Shown here one piece after another: positions 16,064 through 23,944 of a DNA stretch of 64,000 nt. Source of the stretch: Cellulosimicrobium funkei (GTDB taxonomy: Bacteria; Actinomycetota; Actinomycetes; Actinomycetales; Cellulomonadaceae). Within the stretch, counting starts at the first letter, position 1. Every line of letters begins with the position of its first letter. The position numbers were made by a program, and so were the translations under genes. The notes below the pieces were generated by a model that did no database searches, was not told the DNA's origin, and saw nothing but the letters and a program-made list of their open reading frames with translations. The DNA lies in the NCBI RefSeq assembly GCF_004519295.1, contig NZ_SOZH01000004.1, positions 310,001 through 374,000 on the forward strand, read 5' to 3'.

Positions 16064-16945
16064 GTGAACGCGGACCATCGGTCGACCGATACGGGGAAGA
16101 ACACGGGGAGTGCCCCCACGAGCACGGCGAGCACGCCGCCGACGTACCTGTCGGCGTCCGGCACGCGGGCGCGCACGCCGCGCCCCGTGGCCGGTGACGG
16201 GCGCACGGGCCGCGCCGTCCGCCAGCGCGTCGCGGTGATCATCCCCGCGAAGGACGAGTCCCGCCGCATCGCCGCCACCGTGCGCGCCGCGAAGGCCATC
16301 CCGCACGTCGACCTCGTGCTCGTCGTCGACGACGGGAGTGAGGACGACACCCAGCACGTCGCGCGCGAGGCGGGCGCCGTCGTCGTGCGGCACTCCCACA
16401 ACCGCGGGAAGGCTGCGGCCATGGAGACGGGCGCCGCCGTCGTCGCGATGCGCGACGCGGCCGACCGCCCGCCGCGCCTCCTGCTCTTCATCGACGGCGA
16501 CCTCGGCGAGACCGCGGTGAACACCGCGCCGCTCGTCGCGCCCGTGCTCGACGGGTACGCCGACGTCGCCATCGCGCTGCTCCCGCCGCAGCCGGGCGCG
16601 GGCGGCCGGGGGATCGTCGTGGGGGCCGCGCGCCGCGCGATCCAGTCCCTCACGGGGTGGACCCCGACGCAGCCCCTCTCCGGGATGCGGTGCCTCACGC
16701 GCGAGGCGTTCGAGGCCGCGACGCCGCTCGCGCGCGGGTGGGGCGTCGAGACGGGCATGACGATCGACCTGCTCCGCAAGGGGTACGTGGCGGTCGAGGT
16801 GCCGTGCGACCTGCGCCACCGCGCGTCGTCGAACGACCTCAAGGGCCAGCTCCACCGCGCCGCCCAGTACCGCGACGTGCTGCTGGCGGTGAACGCGCGC
16901 AAGATGCGCTCCGCCGTCGACCGCGTGCGCGCGGGCGACCACTGA
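16064..16945 (+). CDS. Family-2 glycosyltransferase (GpgS/dolichyl-phosphate mannosyltransferase-like)
   Basis: 293 residues. A ~50-residue Ser/Thr/Pro-rich head precedes a soluble GT-A domain. The nucleotide-binding motif is VVDDGSEDDT (87-96), the N-R-G-K switch is HNRGKAAAM, and the DxD motif is IDGDLGE (D144, D146). PLSGMRCLTREAF and GWGVETGMTIDLLRKG resemble glucosyl-3-phosphoglycerate synthase and polyprenyl-phosphate sugar transferases. No membrane helices are present, so the acceptor is soluble or the enzyme is peripheral. The GTG start agrees with the leaderless -10. The substrate is not established. Confidence 0.85.
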   Translation: MNADHRSTDTGKNTGSAPTSTASTPPTYLSASGTRARTPRPVAGDGRTGRAVRQRVAVIIPAKDESRRIAATVRAAKAIPHVDLVLVVDDGSEDDTQHVAREAGAVVVRHSHNRGKAAAMETGAAVVAMRDAADRPPRLLLFIDGDLGETAVNTAPLVAPVLDGYADVAIALLPPQPGAGGRGIVVGAARRAIQSLTGWTPTQPLSGMRCLTREAFEAATPLARGWGVETGMTIDLLRKGYVAVEVPCDLRHRASSNDLKGQLHRAAQYRDVLLAVNARKMRSAVDRVRAGDH

Positions 16946-16957
16946 CCGAGGCGGCGC

Positions 16958-17524
16958 TCAGGGCGTCGGCGTGCGGACCATGCCGTGCACGACGGGACCG
17001 TCGTGCACCTGCGTGGTCGCGGTGCGCACGAAGCCCAGCCGCTCGTAGAAGGTGACGTTGCGCGCGTCGGAGGTCTCGAGCGCGACGGGCGCGTCCCCGA
17101 GGGCGGGGTCGCGCAGGGCGGCCCGGCACACCGCGCTGCCGAGCCCGGTGCCCTGGAGCGACGGCAGGACCCCCACCGTCGCGAGCGTCCACGCGTCCGG
17201 CGGGGACGGCGGGAGCTCGGCGGCGGCCACGGCCTGCAGGCGCGGGCCGTGCAGCGCGGCGACGCGCTCCTGGACGTCATCGGGGGGAGCGGGGGCGTCG
17301 GGCGGCATGAGCGCGACGACGGCGTCCGCCGGGTCGTGGACGACCACGATCCCGTGCGCGAGGGCGTGCTCGAGGTAGATCTCCTGGAGCGCGGCGAGGC
17401 GCTCGGGGTAGCCGTCCTCCGGGACGGCCCAGCGGGTCCAGGGGTAGTCGTGGAACGCGGCGGCGAGGGTGCGGGCCGCGGCGGGGACGTCGGCGGCGGT
17501 GGCTCGACGGAACGTCGGCGTCAT
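16958..17524 (-). CDS. GNAT-family N-acetyltransferase
   Basis: 188 residues. The fold starts with FRRATAADVPAAARTLAAAF. The acetyl-CoA pyrophosphate loop is LPSLQGTGLGSAV (Q/R-x-x-G-x-G/A), followed by ALETSDARNVTFYERLGF. It is the last gene of a three-gene minus-strand operon; its ATG overlaps the regulator stop (ATGA). The substrate could be an amine, drug or protein N-terminus. It ends convergently, 12 bases from the glycosyltransferase. Confidence 0.9.
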   Translation of the reverse strand: MTPTFRRATAADVPAAARTLAAAFHDYPWTRWAVPEDGYPERLAALQEIYLEHALAHGIVVVHDPADAVVALMPPDAPAPPDDVQERVAALHGPRLQAVAAAELPPSPPDAWTLATVGVLPSLQGTGLGSAVCRAALRDPALGDAPVALETSDARNVTFYERLGFVRTATTQVHDGPVVHGMVRTPTP

Positions 17525-17862
17525 GGTGCGGTGCCTCTCGGGGTCGGGTCGGGCTGGGGCTCGATCGCGCCGGTGCGGGCGATCTGCTCGAGCGTGCGCA
17601 CGTGCTGCCGGAACGCGTCGAGCCCGCGGTCGCTGATGCGGACCCACGTGCGCGTCCGGCGTCCGGCGGCCTCCTTGCGGATCTCCACAAGACCCGCGTC
17701 GGAGAGCGCGGTGAGGGCCTGGGAGAGGGACGAGTCGCTCAGCTCGACCAGGTCGGCCAGGAAGCGGAAGTCCGCGCTCTCGACGTTCGCCAGGGCGGCG
17801 AGGATCGAGAAGCGCACGGGCGAGTGGATGAGCGCGTCCAGGCCCTTGCGCGGGTGGCTCAC
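17521..17862 (-). CDS. Winged-helix transcriptional regulator (MarR/ArsR-like)
   Basis: 113 residues. It begins VSHPRKGLDALIHSPVRFSI and contains the helix-turn-helix LADLVELSDSSLSQALTALS, then a basic wing with KEAAGRRTRTWVRISDRG. This is the small one-domain type of winged-helix regulator often annotated as DUF- or MarR-like. The GTG start overlaps the stop of the membrane-protein gene upstream (GTGA). The 12-base inverted repeat at 18285-18315 over the operon promoter is its probable operator. Confidence 0.85.
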   Translation of the reverse strand: MSHPRKGLDALIHSPVRFSILAALANVESADFRFLADLVELSDSSLSQALTALSDAGLVEIRKEAAGRRTRTWVRISDRGLDAFRQHVRTLEQIARTGAIEPQPDPTPRGTAP

Positions 17863-18284
17863 CGGCGTGCGCTCGCGAACGCGCACGCCGCGAACGGGGA
17901 CGCGGCGACGACGCCGGCGACGACCCACCAGGCGGGCGACGTCGCGCCGACGAGCTGGAGCGCCGGGTCGAGCATCACGAAGTACAGCACCGCCCAGGTG
18001 ATGAGGGCGATGCCCATGTCGCGCACCCAGTGCCGGGGCGCCGTCCGGTGGTGCCGCGCGACGGCGGACCACAGCAGCGCGAGGACGACCACGAGCACCG
18101 TGGTGGCGGGCCACCACGGTGCGTCGAGGGCGTCGATCGCGATCGTGTACGCGAGGGCGGCGACGGCGTGCCCGACGCTGAGCCAGGGGTACCAGCGGGT
18201 CGCGCGGTGGGCCTGGGCGGCGACCTCCTCCGCCTGGCCGAGCTGACGACGGGCCTGCTCCGGGGTGATGGAGTTCTGGATCAT
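17859..18284 (-). CDS. Membrane protein, first gene of regulator/GNAT operon
   Basis: 141 residues. The first ~30 are amphipathic (ITPEQARRQLGQAEEVAAQA). Four membrane segments follow, one beginning WYPWLSVGHAVAALAYTIAI and one beginning ALITWAVLYFVMLDPALQL. Small membrane proteins of this kind are often co-transcribed with a one-domain winged-helix regulator and may be the target or sensor of the pair; that is inference. A leaderless -10 (TAAAGT, six bases before the ATG on the minus strand) lies inside the inverted repeat. Confidence 0.75.
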   Translation of the reverse strand: MIQNSITPEQARRQLGQAEEVAAQAHRATRWYPWLSVGHAVAALAYTIAIDALDAPWWPATTVLVVVLALLWSAVARHHRTAPRHWVRDMGIALITWAVLYFVMLDPALQLVGATSPAWWVVAGVVAASPFAACAFASARR

Positions 18285-18315
18285 GCAATCACTTTAACAC
18301 TCCTAAAGTGATTGC
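18285..18315 (-). promoter_or_regulatory. 12-bp inverted repeat covering a leaderless promoter
   Basis: GCAATCACTTTA (18285-18296) and TAAAGTGATTGC (18304-18315) are perfect complements around seven bases. On the minus strand the left arm supplies the -10 TAAAGT, six bases before the ATG at 18284. The right arm includes the TAG stop of the upstream sugar porter. It is a probable operator of the winged-helix regulator. Confidence 0.75.
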
Positions 18316-19745
18316 TGTCCACCCGACGCGGTGTCCTCCCGCATCTCCTCGAGCGGGCGGTTCGCCGTCTCGGGCAGCGCGCGGAGCACGAGCACGAACG
18401 ACGCTGCCGCGAACACCGCGTAGAGGGCGTAGCTGCCGGGAAGCGACAGGTCCCGGAGCGAGGGGAACGTGAGATTGACGGCGATGCCCGCCGCCCAGTT
18501 GGCGGCGGCGGCGAGCGACGCGGCGCGGGCGCGCAGCAGGTTGGGGAACATCTCCCCGACGAGGATCCACACCACCGGGCCCCACGAGACGGCGAAGGCC
18601 ACGACGAAGACGTTCGCCGCGACCAGGGTCACGACGCCCCAGGCGTCGACGAACACGACGCCGTCCGCCGTCTGCCGCGCCTGGGCGAACCCGGTCGCCA
18701 TGACGGCCAGGGCGACCGTCATGCCCACCGACCCCACGAGCAGCAGGCGACGCCGACCCACGCGGTCGACGAGGAAGATCGCGACGACGGTCGCCGCGAC
18801 GTTGACGAGCGACGTGAGGGCCGAGAGCCAGAAGGCCTGCTGCTCGCCGAAGCCCACCTGCGCCCAGAGCGACGTCGAGTAGTAGAAGATGACGTCGATG
18901 CCGACCAGCGCCTGGAGCGCGGCGAGCGCGATCCCCAGCCAGACGATGGGCTTGAGGCGGCCCGGGCCGGAGAACAGGTGGGACCACGCGGGCCGCGCCT
19001 CGTGGAGCGTTCCCTCGATGGTCGCGACGCCCAGCAGCGCGTCGCCCTCCGGGACGCGGTGGAGGCGCCGCAGCGTGCGGGCGGCGCCGTCCCGGTCGCC
19101 GCGCATCACCAGGTACCGCGGCGACTCGGGCAGCAGGACCGCCGCGACCACGTACGCCACCGACGGCACGACCGCGACGAGGAACATCCACCGCCAGGCG
19201 GGCAGGCCGAGGGCCAGTTCCGCCTCGGCCCCGCCCGCGGCGCGGACGAGGAACGCGTTCGAGACGAGCGCGGCGAAGATGCCCAGGACGATCGACATCT
19301 GCTGCGCCGTCGCGAGCCGCCCGCGCAGCCGGGCGGGGGCGATCTCGGCGATGTAGAGCGGGGCGACGACGGACGCCATCCCCACCCCCACGCCACCCAG
19401 GAAGCGCCACAGCGCGAGGGTCGGGCCGTCGTGCGCGACGGCGCACAGCACCGACGTGGTGACGAACAGGGTCCCGGCGACCATCATGAGGCGCCGTCGC
19501 CCGAAGCGGTCCGCGATCGTGCCCGCGGAGAAGGCGCCCACGGCCGCGCCGAGCAGCGCGCTCGCGACGATCACCCCGACGAGCGCGCTCCCGACGCCGA
19601 GCTCGGCCTTGAGAGCGTCGACGGCGCCGTTGACCACGGCCGTGTCGAAGCCGAACATGAACCCGCCCAGCGCCGCCCCGACGGTCGACGCGACGACGAG
19701 CGGGGTGAGGGCACCGTGGCCGAGCCGGCCCGTCGCGGCGTTCAC
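18303..19745 (-). CDS. Sugar porter (MFS) transporter
   Basis: 480 residues and twelve predicted membrane helices. Sugar-porter signatures include FMFGFDTAVVNGA in helix 1, DRFGRRRLM in the 2-3 loop, RFLGGVGVGMASVVAPLYIAEIAP shortened here to its PLYIAEIAP end, PESPRYLV after helix 6 and VDRVGRRRLL in the 8-9 loop. The final PETANRPLEEM is also typical. It closes the dehydratase-SDR-ASRT operon, so it probably imports the sugar or sugar acid they use. The GTG start at 19745 overlaps the stop of a 15-codon frame (GTGA). A frameshift joining them is an alternative. Confidence 0.9.
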   Translation of the reverse strand: MNAATGRLGHGALTPLVVASTVGAALGGFMFGFDTAVVNGAVDALKAELGVGSALVGVIVASALLGAAVGAFSAGTIADRFGRRRLMMVAGTLFVTTSVLCAVAHDGPTLALWRFLGGVGVGMASVVAPLYIAEIAPARLRGRLATAQQMSIVLGIFAALVSNAFLVRAAGGAEAELALGLPAWRWMFLVAVVPSVAYVVAAVLLPESPRYLVMRGDRDGAARTLRRLHRVPEGDALLGVATIEGTLHEARPAWSHLFSGPGRLKPIVWLGIALAALQALVGIDVIFYYSTSLWAQVGFGEQQAFWLSALTSLVNVAATVVAIFLVDRVGRRRLLLVGSVGMTVALAVMATGFAQARQTADGVVFVDAWGVVTLVAANVFVVAFAVSWGPVVWILVGEMFPNLLRARAASLAAAANWAAGIAVNLTFPSLRDLSLPGSYALYAVFAAASFVLVLRALPETANRPLEEMREDTASGGQQSL

Positions 19746-19789
19746 GGCGTGCCCCGGCGGGGGGTCGTCGGGGTGGAGGTCTGCGTCAT
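19742..19789 (-). CDS. 15-codon coupled reading frame, or frameshifted N-terminus of the sugar porter
   Basis: The peptide is MTQTSTPTTPRRGTP. Its ATG overlaps the ASRT stop (ATGA), a GAGAGGA ribosome binding site precedes it, and its TGA overlaps the GTG of the sugar porter (GTGA). Either it is a tiny coupling cistron that delivers ribosomes to the porter, or the porter really starts here and a one-base change in the nearby C/G runs separates the frames. Confidence 0.5.
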   Translation of the reverse strand: MTQTSTPTTPRRGTP

Positions 19790-20208
19790 CGGAGGTCCTC
19801 TCGGAAGGTGTCGACGGGGTGGGCGATCGTGCTGAACAGGGCGTTGGCGGCCTGCCGCGAGTCGAGCCGCGTGTGCTGGACGACGACGGGCGCCGACGCG
19901 ACGACGACGGCCGAGTAGTCGGTGCCGCGGGGCACGGGCTCGGGGTCGTCGAGGTCGTTGAGCGTCACGTGGCGCACCCGCTCGGCGGGCACCACCACGA
20001 CGTAGGGACCGGCCGGCGGGCGGTCCGCGAAGTAGAGCCGGATCTCGACGCGCGCGTCGTCGGGACCGGCGTTGAGCAGGCACAGGCTCTCGTGGCTCGC
20101 GAGGGTCGGGTCGTCGCCCGTGCCGTACGGCGGGATCCAGCCGTCGCCGATCGCCCAGCACGTCGCCCCGACCCGGGGGCGACGTGCCGGGGCGTCCGGC
20201 GCGCTCAT
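19786..20208 (-). CDS. ASRT-family protein (Anabaena sensory rhodopsin transducer-like)
   Basis: 140 residues. WAIGDGWIPPYG, SHESLCLLNAG, RLYFADRPPAGPY and the C-terminal VVQHTRLDSRQAANALFSTIA are the conserved blocks of the all-beta ASRT family (PF07100). In cyanobacteria a member binds a sensory rhodopsin. In most bacteria, as here, it sits in sugar operons without any rhodopsin, which suggests a sugar-binding or metabolic role. Both ends overlap neighbours by four bases (ATGA), so it is firmly part of the dehydratase-SDR-porter operon. Confidence 0.88.
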   Translation of the reverse strand: MSAPDAPARRPRVGATCWAIGDGWIPPYGTGDDPTLASHESLCLLNAGPDDARVEIRLYFADRPPAGPYVVVVPAERVRHVTLNDLDDPEPVPRGTDYSAVVVASAPVVVQHTRLDSRQAANALFSTIAHPVDTFREDLR

Positions 20209-20978
20209 ACGCTGATCGACGACTTGGCGAGGACGCCGCCGTCGCACCCGACGAGCGACCCGGTCGTGTACGACGAGCGGTCCGACAGCAGCCAGAGCAC
20301 GGGCTCGGCGATCTCCTCGGGCCGCGCGAGCCGACCCAGCGGGACCTCGTGCTCGATCTGCGCGCGCGTGGCCGCGACCTCGTCGGCGGGCACGTTGGCC
20401 CACATGAGGGGGGTCTCCGTCGGGCCGGGGACGATCGCGTTCACCCGGACCCCGTGGCGCGCGTAGTCGACCGCGAGGGTGCGGACCATGGACGACACCG
20501 CGCCCTTCGAGGCGCCGTAGGCCGTCGCGCCCCCGGCCGCGAAGCCGACCGTCGCGGCGGGCGAGCCGCACAGAACGACGCTCCCGCCGTCGCCGTCGAT
20601 CATCGCGCGCAGCACCTCGCGCACGACGAGGAACGTGCCCGTCACGTTGACGTCGAGCACGCGGCGCCACGTGGCCGGGTCGAGCTCGTGCGCCGCCCCG
20701 CCCACGTCGATCCCGGCGCCCGCGAAGAGGCCGCGCAGCGGCGGTCCGGATTCCACGGCCGTGCCGACCGCCGCCGCGACGGCGGCGGCGTCGGTCACGT
20801 CGAGCACGTGCGCGCGCCCGTCCCCGCCCGCCTGCCGGGCGAGGTCCACGGTGGCCGCGGCGCCGTCGGGGTCGAGGTCGAGCACGTGCACGAACCAGCC
20901 GTCGCGCGCCGCGCCCACGGCGACCGCGCGGCCGATCCCCGACGCCGCGCCCGTCACGACGAGCGACCGCGGGCTCAC
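20205..20978 (-). CDS. Short-chain dehydrogenase/reductase
   Basis: 257 residues, classical SDR. The nucleotide loop is TGAASGIG (9-16), the NAD-preferring Asp ends LDLD, the NAG-like motif is FAGAGID, and the active site is Ser in LCGSPAA with YGASKGA. PGPTETPLM and a final CDGG follow. It probably oxidises a sugar or sugar-acid hydroxyl in the pathway of the adjacent dehydratase. The GTG start overlaps the dehydratase stop (GTGA). Confidence 0.92.
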   Translation of the reverse strand: MSPRSLVVTGAASGIGRAVAVGAARDGWFVHVLDLDPDGAAATVDLARQAGGDGRAHVLDVTDAAAVAAAVGTAVESGPPLRGLFAGAGIDVGGAAHELDPATWRRVLDVNVTGTFLVVREVLRAMIDGDGGSVVLCGSPAATVGFAAGGATAYGASKGAVSSMVRTLAVDYARHGVRVNAIVPGPTETPLMWANVPADEVAATRAQIEHEVPLGRLARPEEIAEPVLWLLSDRSSYTTGSLVGCDGGVLAKSSISV

Positions 20979-22117
20979 GACGCGCTCCCGAGCAGCGCGT
21001 CGACGTCGCAGTAGCGCGCGAGGCGGTCGCGGTCGAGCGTGATGCCGAGGCCCGGGCCGTCCGGGATCGGGAGCATCCCGTCCGCGTCGAGCGTCCAGCG
21101 GTCGGTCGTCAGGTCGTCGATGTAGGGCGAGCCGGTGACGTACTCGACGAGGTCCGTGTCCGGCAGGGCGGAGGCGAGCTGGAGGTCGGTGGCGAGCCCG
21201 ACGGCGGTGTTCCACCCGTGCGGCACGAGCTTGACGCCGTGGTCGTGCGCGGACCACGCGATGCGCCGCAGCTCGCTCGTCCCGCCGACCTTCGTGACGT
21301 CGGGCTGCACGATGTCGAGGGCGCCGCCCTCGATCCACGGCTGGAACGCCTGCCGACGCGTGAGCACCTCGCCGCCCGAGATCGGCACGGGCGAGCGCCG
21401 GCGCAGGTGCGTGTAGTCCTCGATCGCGTCCGGCGGGAGCGGCTCCTCGAACCACGCGACGCCGTACGCGTCGAGCATGCGCGCGGTGCGCAGGGCCCAC
21501 TTGTAGCCCTGGCTCCACGCGCTGTCGCTGCCACCGGCGTCGACCATGAGCATCGCGTCGGGGCCGACGGCGTCGCGCGCCGCGGCGACGATGCGCTCGT
21601 CGAGCCGCTCGTCGACCCGGCCGAAGGGACCCCAGCCGATCTTGAACGCGGTCCACCCCTCGGCGCGCAGCGCGGTGAGGTGGTCGCGCAGCGCGTCGGG
21701 CTGGTCCATGAGCAGGGACGCGTACGGGCGCACCCGGTCGCGGTACCGCCCGCCGAGCAGGCGCCCGACGGGCTGGCCCGTCGCCTGGCCGAGGAGGTCC
21801 CACAGCGCGGTGTCGACGCCGCTGATCGCGTGCGTGATCGACCCGCCGCGGCCCATCCAGAACGTCGTGCGGTGCAGCCGCTCGCTCGTGCGCTCCGGCT
21901 CCAGCGCGTTCGCCCCCAGGAGCAGGGGCCGCAGGACGTCGAGCGCTCCGCGCACGAGGTCCTCGGTGGTGAACACGCTGCCGACGCCGACGAGACCCTC
22001 GTCGGTGTGGACGGCGACGAGGGTGTGCACGACGTCGTCCTGCCGCAGCTCCTCCTGCCAGCCGCCCTCGGGGGTGGCGCCGCGCAGCCCGGCGGCGGTG
22101 ATGGCGGTGATCCTCAT
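20975..22117 (-). CDS. Mandelate racemase/enolase-superfamily sugar-acid dehydratase
   Basis: 380 residues. After the capping domain comes the barrel with FKIGWG (K159), metal ligands D193 (MVDAGG), E224 or E225 (FEEPL) and E250 (SGGE), and the D273/H300 pair (QPDVTK, VPHGWN). The 27-residue spacing of that Asp-His pair equals the one in mandelate racemase. The second Lys of K-x-K is Gly161, so dehydration using His300 is more likely than two-base racemisation. It is first in the operon, with GAGAGGAC before the ATG. The substrate is probably an aldonate; which one is not visible. Confidence 0.88.
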   Translation of the reverse strand: MRITAITAAGLRGATPEGGWQEELRQDDVVHTLVAVHTDEGLVGVGSVFTTEDLVRGALDVLRPLLLGANALEPERTSERLHRTTFWMGRGGSITHAISGVDTALWDLLGQATGQPVGRLLGGRYRDRVRPYASLLMDQPDALRDHLTALRAEGWTAFKIGWGPFGRVDERLDERIVAAARDAVGPDAMLMVDAGGSDSAWSQGYKWALRTARMLDAYGVAWFEEPLPPDAIEDYTHLRRRSPVPISGGEVLTRRQAFQPWIEGGALDIVQPDVTKVGGTSELRRIAWSAHDHGVKLVPHGWNTAVGLATDLQLASALPDTDLVEYVTGSPYIDDLTTDRWTLDADGMLPIPDGPGLGITLDRDRLARYCDVDALLGSAS

Positions 22118-22148
22118 GGGTGTCCTCTCGTCGGTGCCGTGGACCGCG

Positions 22149-22183
22149 ACTCTAGGTCGCTCGATGGTAGATGGTCAACCATC
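22149..22183 (-). promoter_or_regulatory. Promoter of the sugar-acid operon with GntR-type operator
   Basis: On the minus strand a -35 TTGACC (plus 22173-22178) and -10 TAGAGT (plus 22149-22154) are 18 bases apart. The palindrome GATGGTCAACCATC (22170-22183) covers the -35, and CGATGGT (22162-22168) adds a direct half-site. It is a probable operator of the divergent GntR protein. Confidence 0.75.
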
Positions 22184-22228
22184 GGCCACCCACTAGGGTG
22201 GAGCCCTCCCGAGTGAGAGGTCGCCGTC

Positions 22229-22870
22229 GTGCCCGTCCTGCCCGCATCGCCGCCCGAGTCCCGGCGCGACTGGGTCCTGCGCCACCTGCGCGAACGCATC
22301 GCCTCCGGCGACCTGGCCGCCGGGGACCGCCTCGTCGAGCGCGACCTCTCCGCCGCCTACGGCATCAGCCGCGGCCCGGTGCGCGAGGCGATCATGGTGC
22401 TCGAGCAGGAAGGGCTCGTCGTCTCCCACCCGTACCGCGGCGCCGTCGTGGTGGACATCTCCCAGGAGGAGATCGCCGAGATCCTCGTCCCGGTGCGGAC
22501 CGTCATCGAGAAGGTCGCGTTCCGCTCGGCGGCGCGTGCGCAGGACCCCGCGCTCCTGGACGCGCTCGACCGCACGGTGGCGGCGATGGAGCGCGCGGCG
22601 GACCCGCTCGACGCCCGTCGCCTCGCCGACCTCGACCTCGAGTTCCACGAGGCGGTGATCGCCGCCGCGAGCCACACGCAGTCGCTGCAGATCTGGCGGC
22701 TCATCCAGCCGCGCGTCCGCGCGTACTTCGTCCGCGACGCGCCGCACCACGAGGACCCGCACGCCGTCGTCGAGCAGCACCGGGACCTGCTCGCGGCGCT
22801 GCGGTCGGCCGACCCGGACCGCGCGGAGCGCGCGGTCGAGGAGCACATCGCCGTCTACCTGCAGCCCTGA
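22229..22870 (+). CDS. GntR-family regulator, FCD subgroup
   Basis: 213 residues. The winged helix has RLVERDLSAAYGISRGPVRE and LEQEGLVVSHPYRGAVV. The FCD ligand domain has the metal-binding pattern Asp...His with DLEFHEAVIAAASH and a later EQHRDLLAAL and EEHI. It is divergent from the dehydratase operon, with a palindrome over that operon's -35, so it is probably the substrate-sensing repressor. The GTG start lies just after GAGAGG. Confidence 0.92.
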   Translation: MPVLPASPPESRRDWVLRHLRERIASGDLAAGDRLVERDLSAAYGISRGPVREAIMVLEQEGLVVSHPYRGAVVVDISQEEIAEILVPVRTVIEKVAFRSAARAQDPALLDALDRTVAAMERAADPLDARRLADLDLEFHEAVIAAASHTQSLQIWRLIQPRVRAYFVRDAPHHEDPHAVVEQHRDLLAALRSADPDRAERAVEEHIAVYLQP

Positions 22871-22992
22871 GGCGCGCCCCTGCCGGTGGCCCCATCCGGA
22901 GCCCGGACGCACCATGGGAGGACGGGGCACGACGTCGTGACCCGGCGGCGCGCGGTCCCGCGTGCCGTGCCGACGACGACGGGGGCAGCGCG

Positions 22993-23940
22993 ATGTGCAC
23001 AGGGATCAGGTTCTCGGACGACCAGGGCAGCGTGTACCTGGCACGCAACCTCGACTGGACGAGCGGCTACGGGCAGCAGGTCGTGGTGACGCCCACGGGC
23101 TACGCGCCGCGCTCGCCGTTCGGCGCCGTGCGCTCGATCGAGCACGCGGTCATCGGCATGGGCATCGTGGAGGAGGACACCCCGCTCTACTTCGACTGCG
23201 GCAACGACGCGGGCCTGGCCGTCGCGGGGCTCAACTTCCCGGGCTACGCGGCCTACGCGCCCGGGCCGGTCGACGGCGCGGTCAACGTCGCCGCGTTCGA
23301 GCTCCCGCTGTGGGTGTGCGCGCAGTTCGCGAGCGTGGACGAGGTCGAGGCAGCCCTCGCGGACGTGGTGGTCGTCGACCGTCCCATCAACGAGAAGTAC
23401 CCCAGCTCGATGCTGCACTGGATCGTCGCCGACGCGCAGCGCGCGATCGTGCTGGAGCACACGGCGGACGGCCTGCACGTGTTCCAGGACGACGTCGACG
23501 TGCTCACGAACCAGCCCGGGTTCGACTGGCACCACGAGAACCTGCGCAACTACCTCAACGTCTCGCCGGACTTCCCCGAGGACACGGTCGTGGGCCGGGC
23601 CCACCTCGCCCCGTTCGGCTCGGGCTCGCACATGCGCGGCGTCCCCGGCGACTACTACTCGCCGTCCCGGTTCGTCCGGGCCGCGTACGTCAACTCCCAC
23701 TACCCGACGAAGGGGACCGAGGAGGAGAACGTCAGCCGCGCCTTCCACACGCTGCAGCAGGTCGCGATGGTCGACGGCTGCGCCGCGATGGGGTCGGGCG
23801 AGTTCGAGATCACGGTGTACACCGGGCTCTTCTCGTCCCGCACCTCGACGTACTACTGGAACACCTACGAGGACCCGGCGATCCGGAGCGTCGCCCTCGG
23901 TGACCACGCCACGGGCGGCACGGAGCTCGTGCTCGTCTAG
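22993..23940 (+). CDS. Choloylglycine hydrolase-family (Ntn, C59) amidase
   Basis: 315 residues. The ATG is followed directly by Cys2, which becomes the N-terminal nucleophile after Met removal. R18 and D21 (ARNLDW), N173 (LTNQPGFDWH) and R229 (FVRAAY) fall at or next to the canonical bile-salt-hydrolase/penicillin-V-acylase positions. No signal peptide is present. The enzyme cleaves a linear amide, such as conjugated bile salt, penicillin V or acyl-homoserine lactone; quorum quenching or amide scavenging is more likely than bile metabolism in a soil-type organism. GGGGGCAG precedes the start. The 122 bases upstream hold no other gene. Confidence 0.9.
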   Translation: MCTGIRFSDDQGSVYLARNLDWTSGYGQQVVVTPTGYAPRSPFGAVRSIEHAVIGMGIVEEDTPLYFDCGNDAGLAVAGLNFPGYAAYAPGPVDGAVNVAAFELPLWVCAQFASVDEVEAALADVVVVDRPINEKYPSSMLHWIVADAQRAIVLEHTADGLHVFQDDVDVLTNQPGFDWHHENLRNYLNVSPDFPEDTVVGRAHLAPFGSGSHMRGVPGDYYSPSRFVRAAYVNSHYPTKGTEEENVSRAFHTLQQVAMVDGCAAMGSGEFEITVYTGLFSSRTSTYYWNTYEDPAIRSVALGDHATGGTELVLV

Positions 23941-23944
23941 CGCG

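Noticed and set aside
14821-17280. Long minus-strand reading frames opposite pirin, the DUF5926-like gene and the glycosyltransferase
   Set aside because: They are Arg/Ser/Pro-rich mirror frames of plus-strand genes with recognisable motifs, a usual artefact at this GC content.
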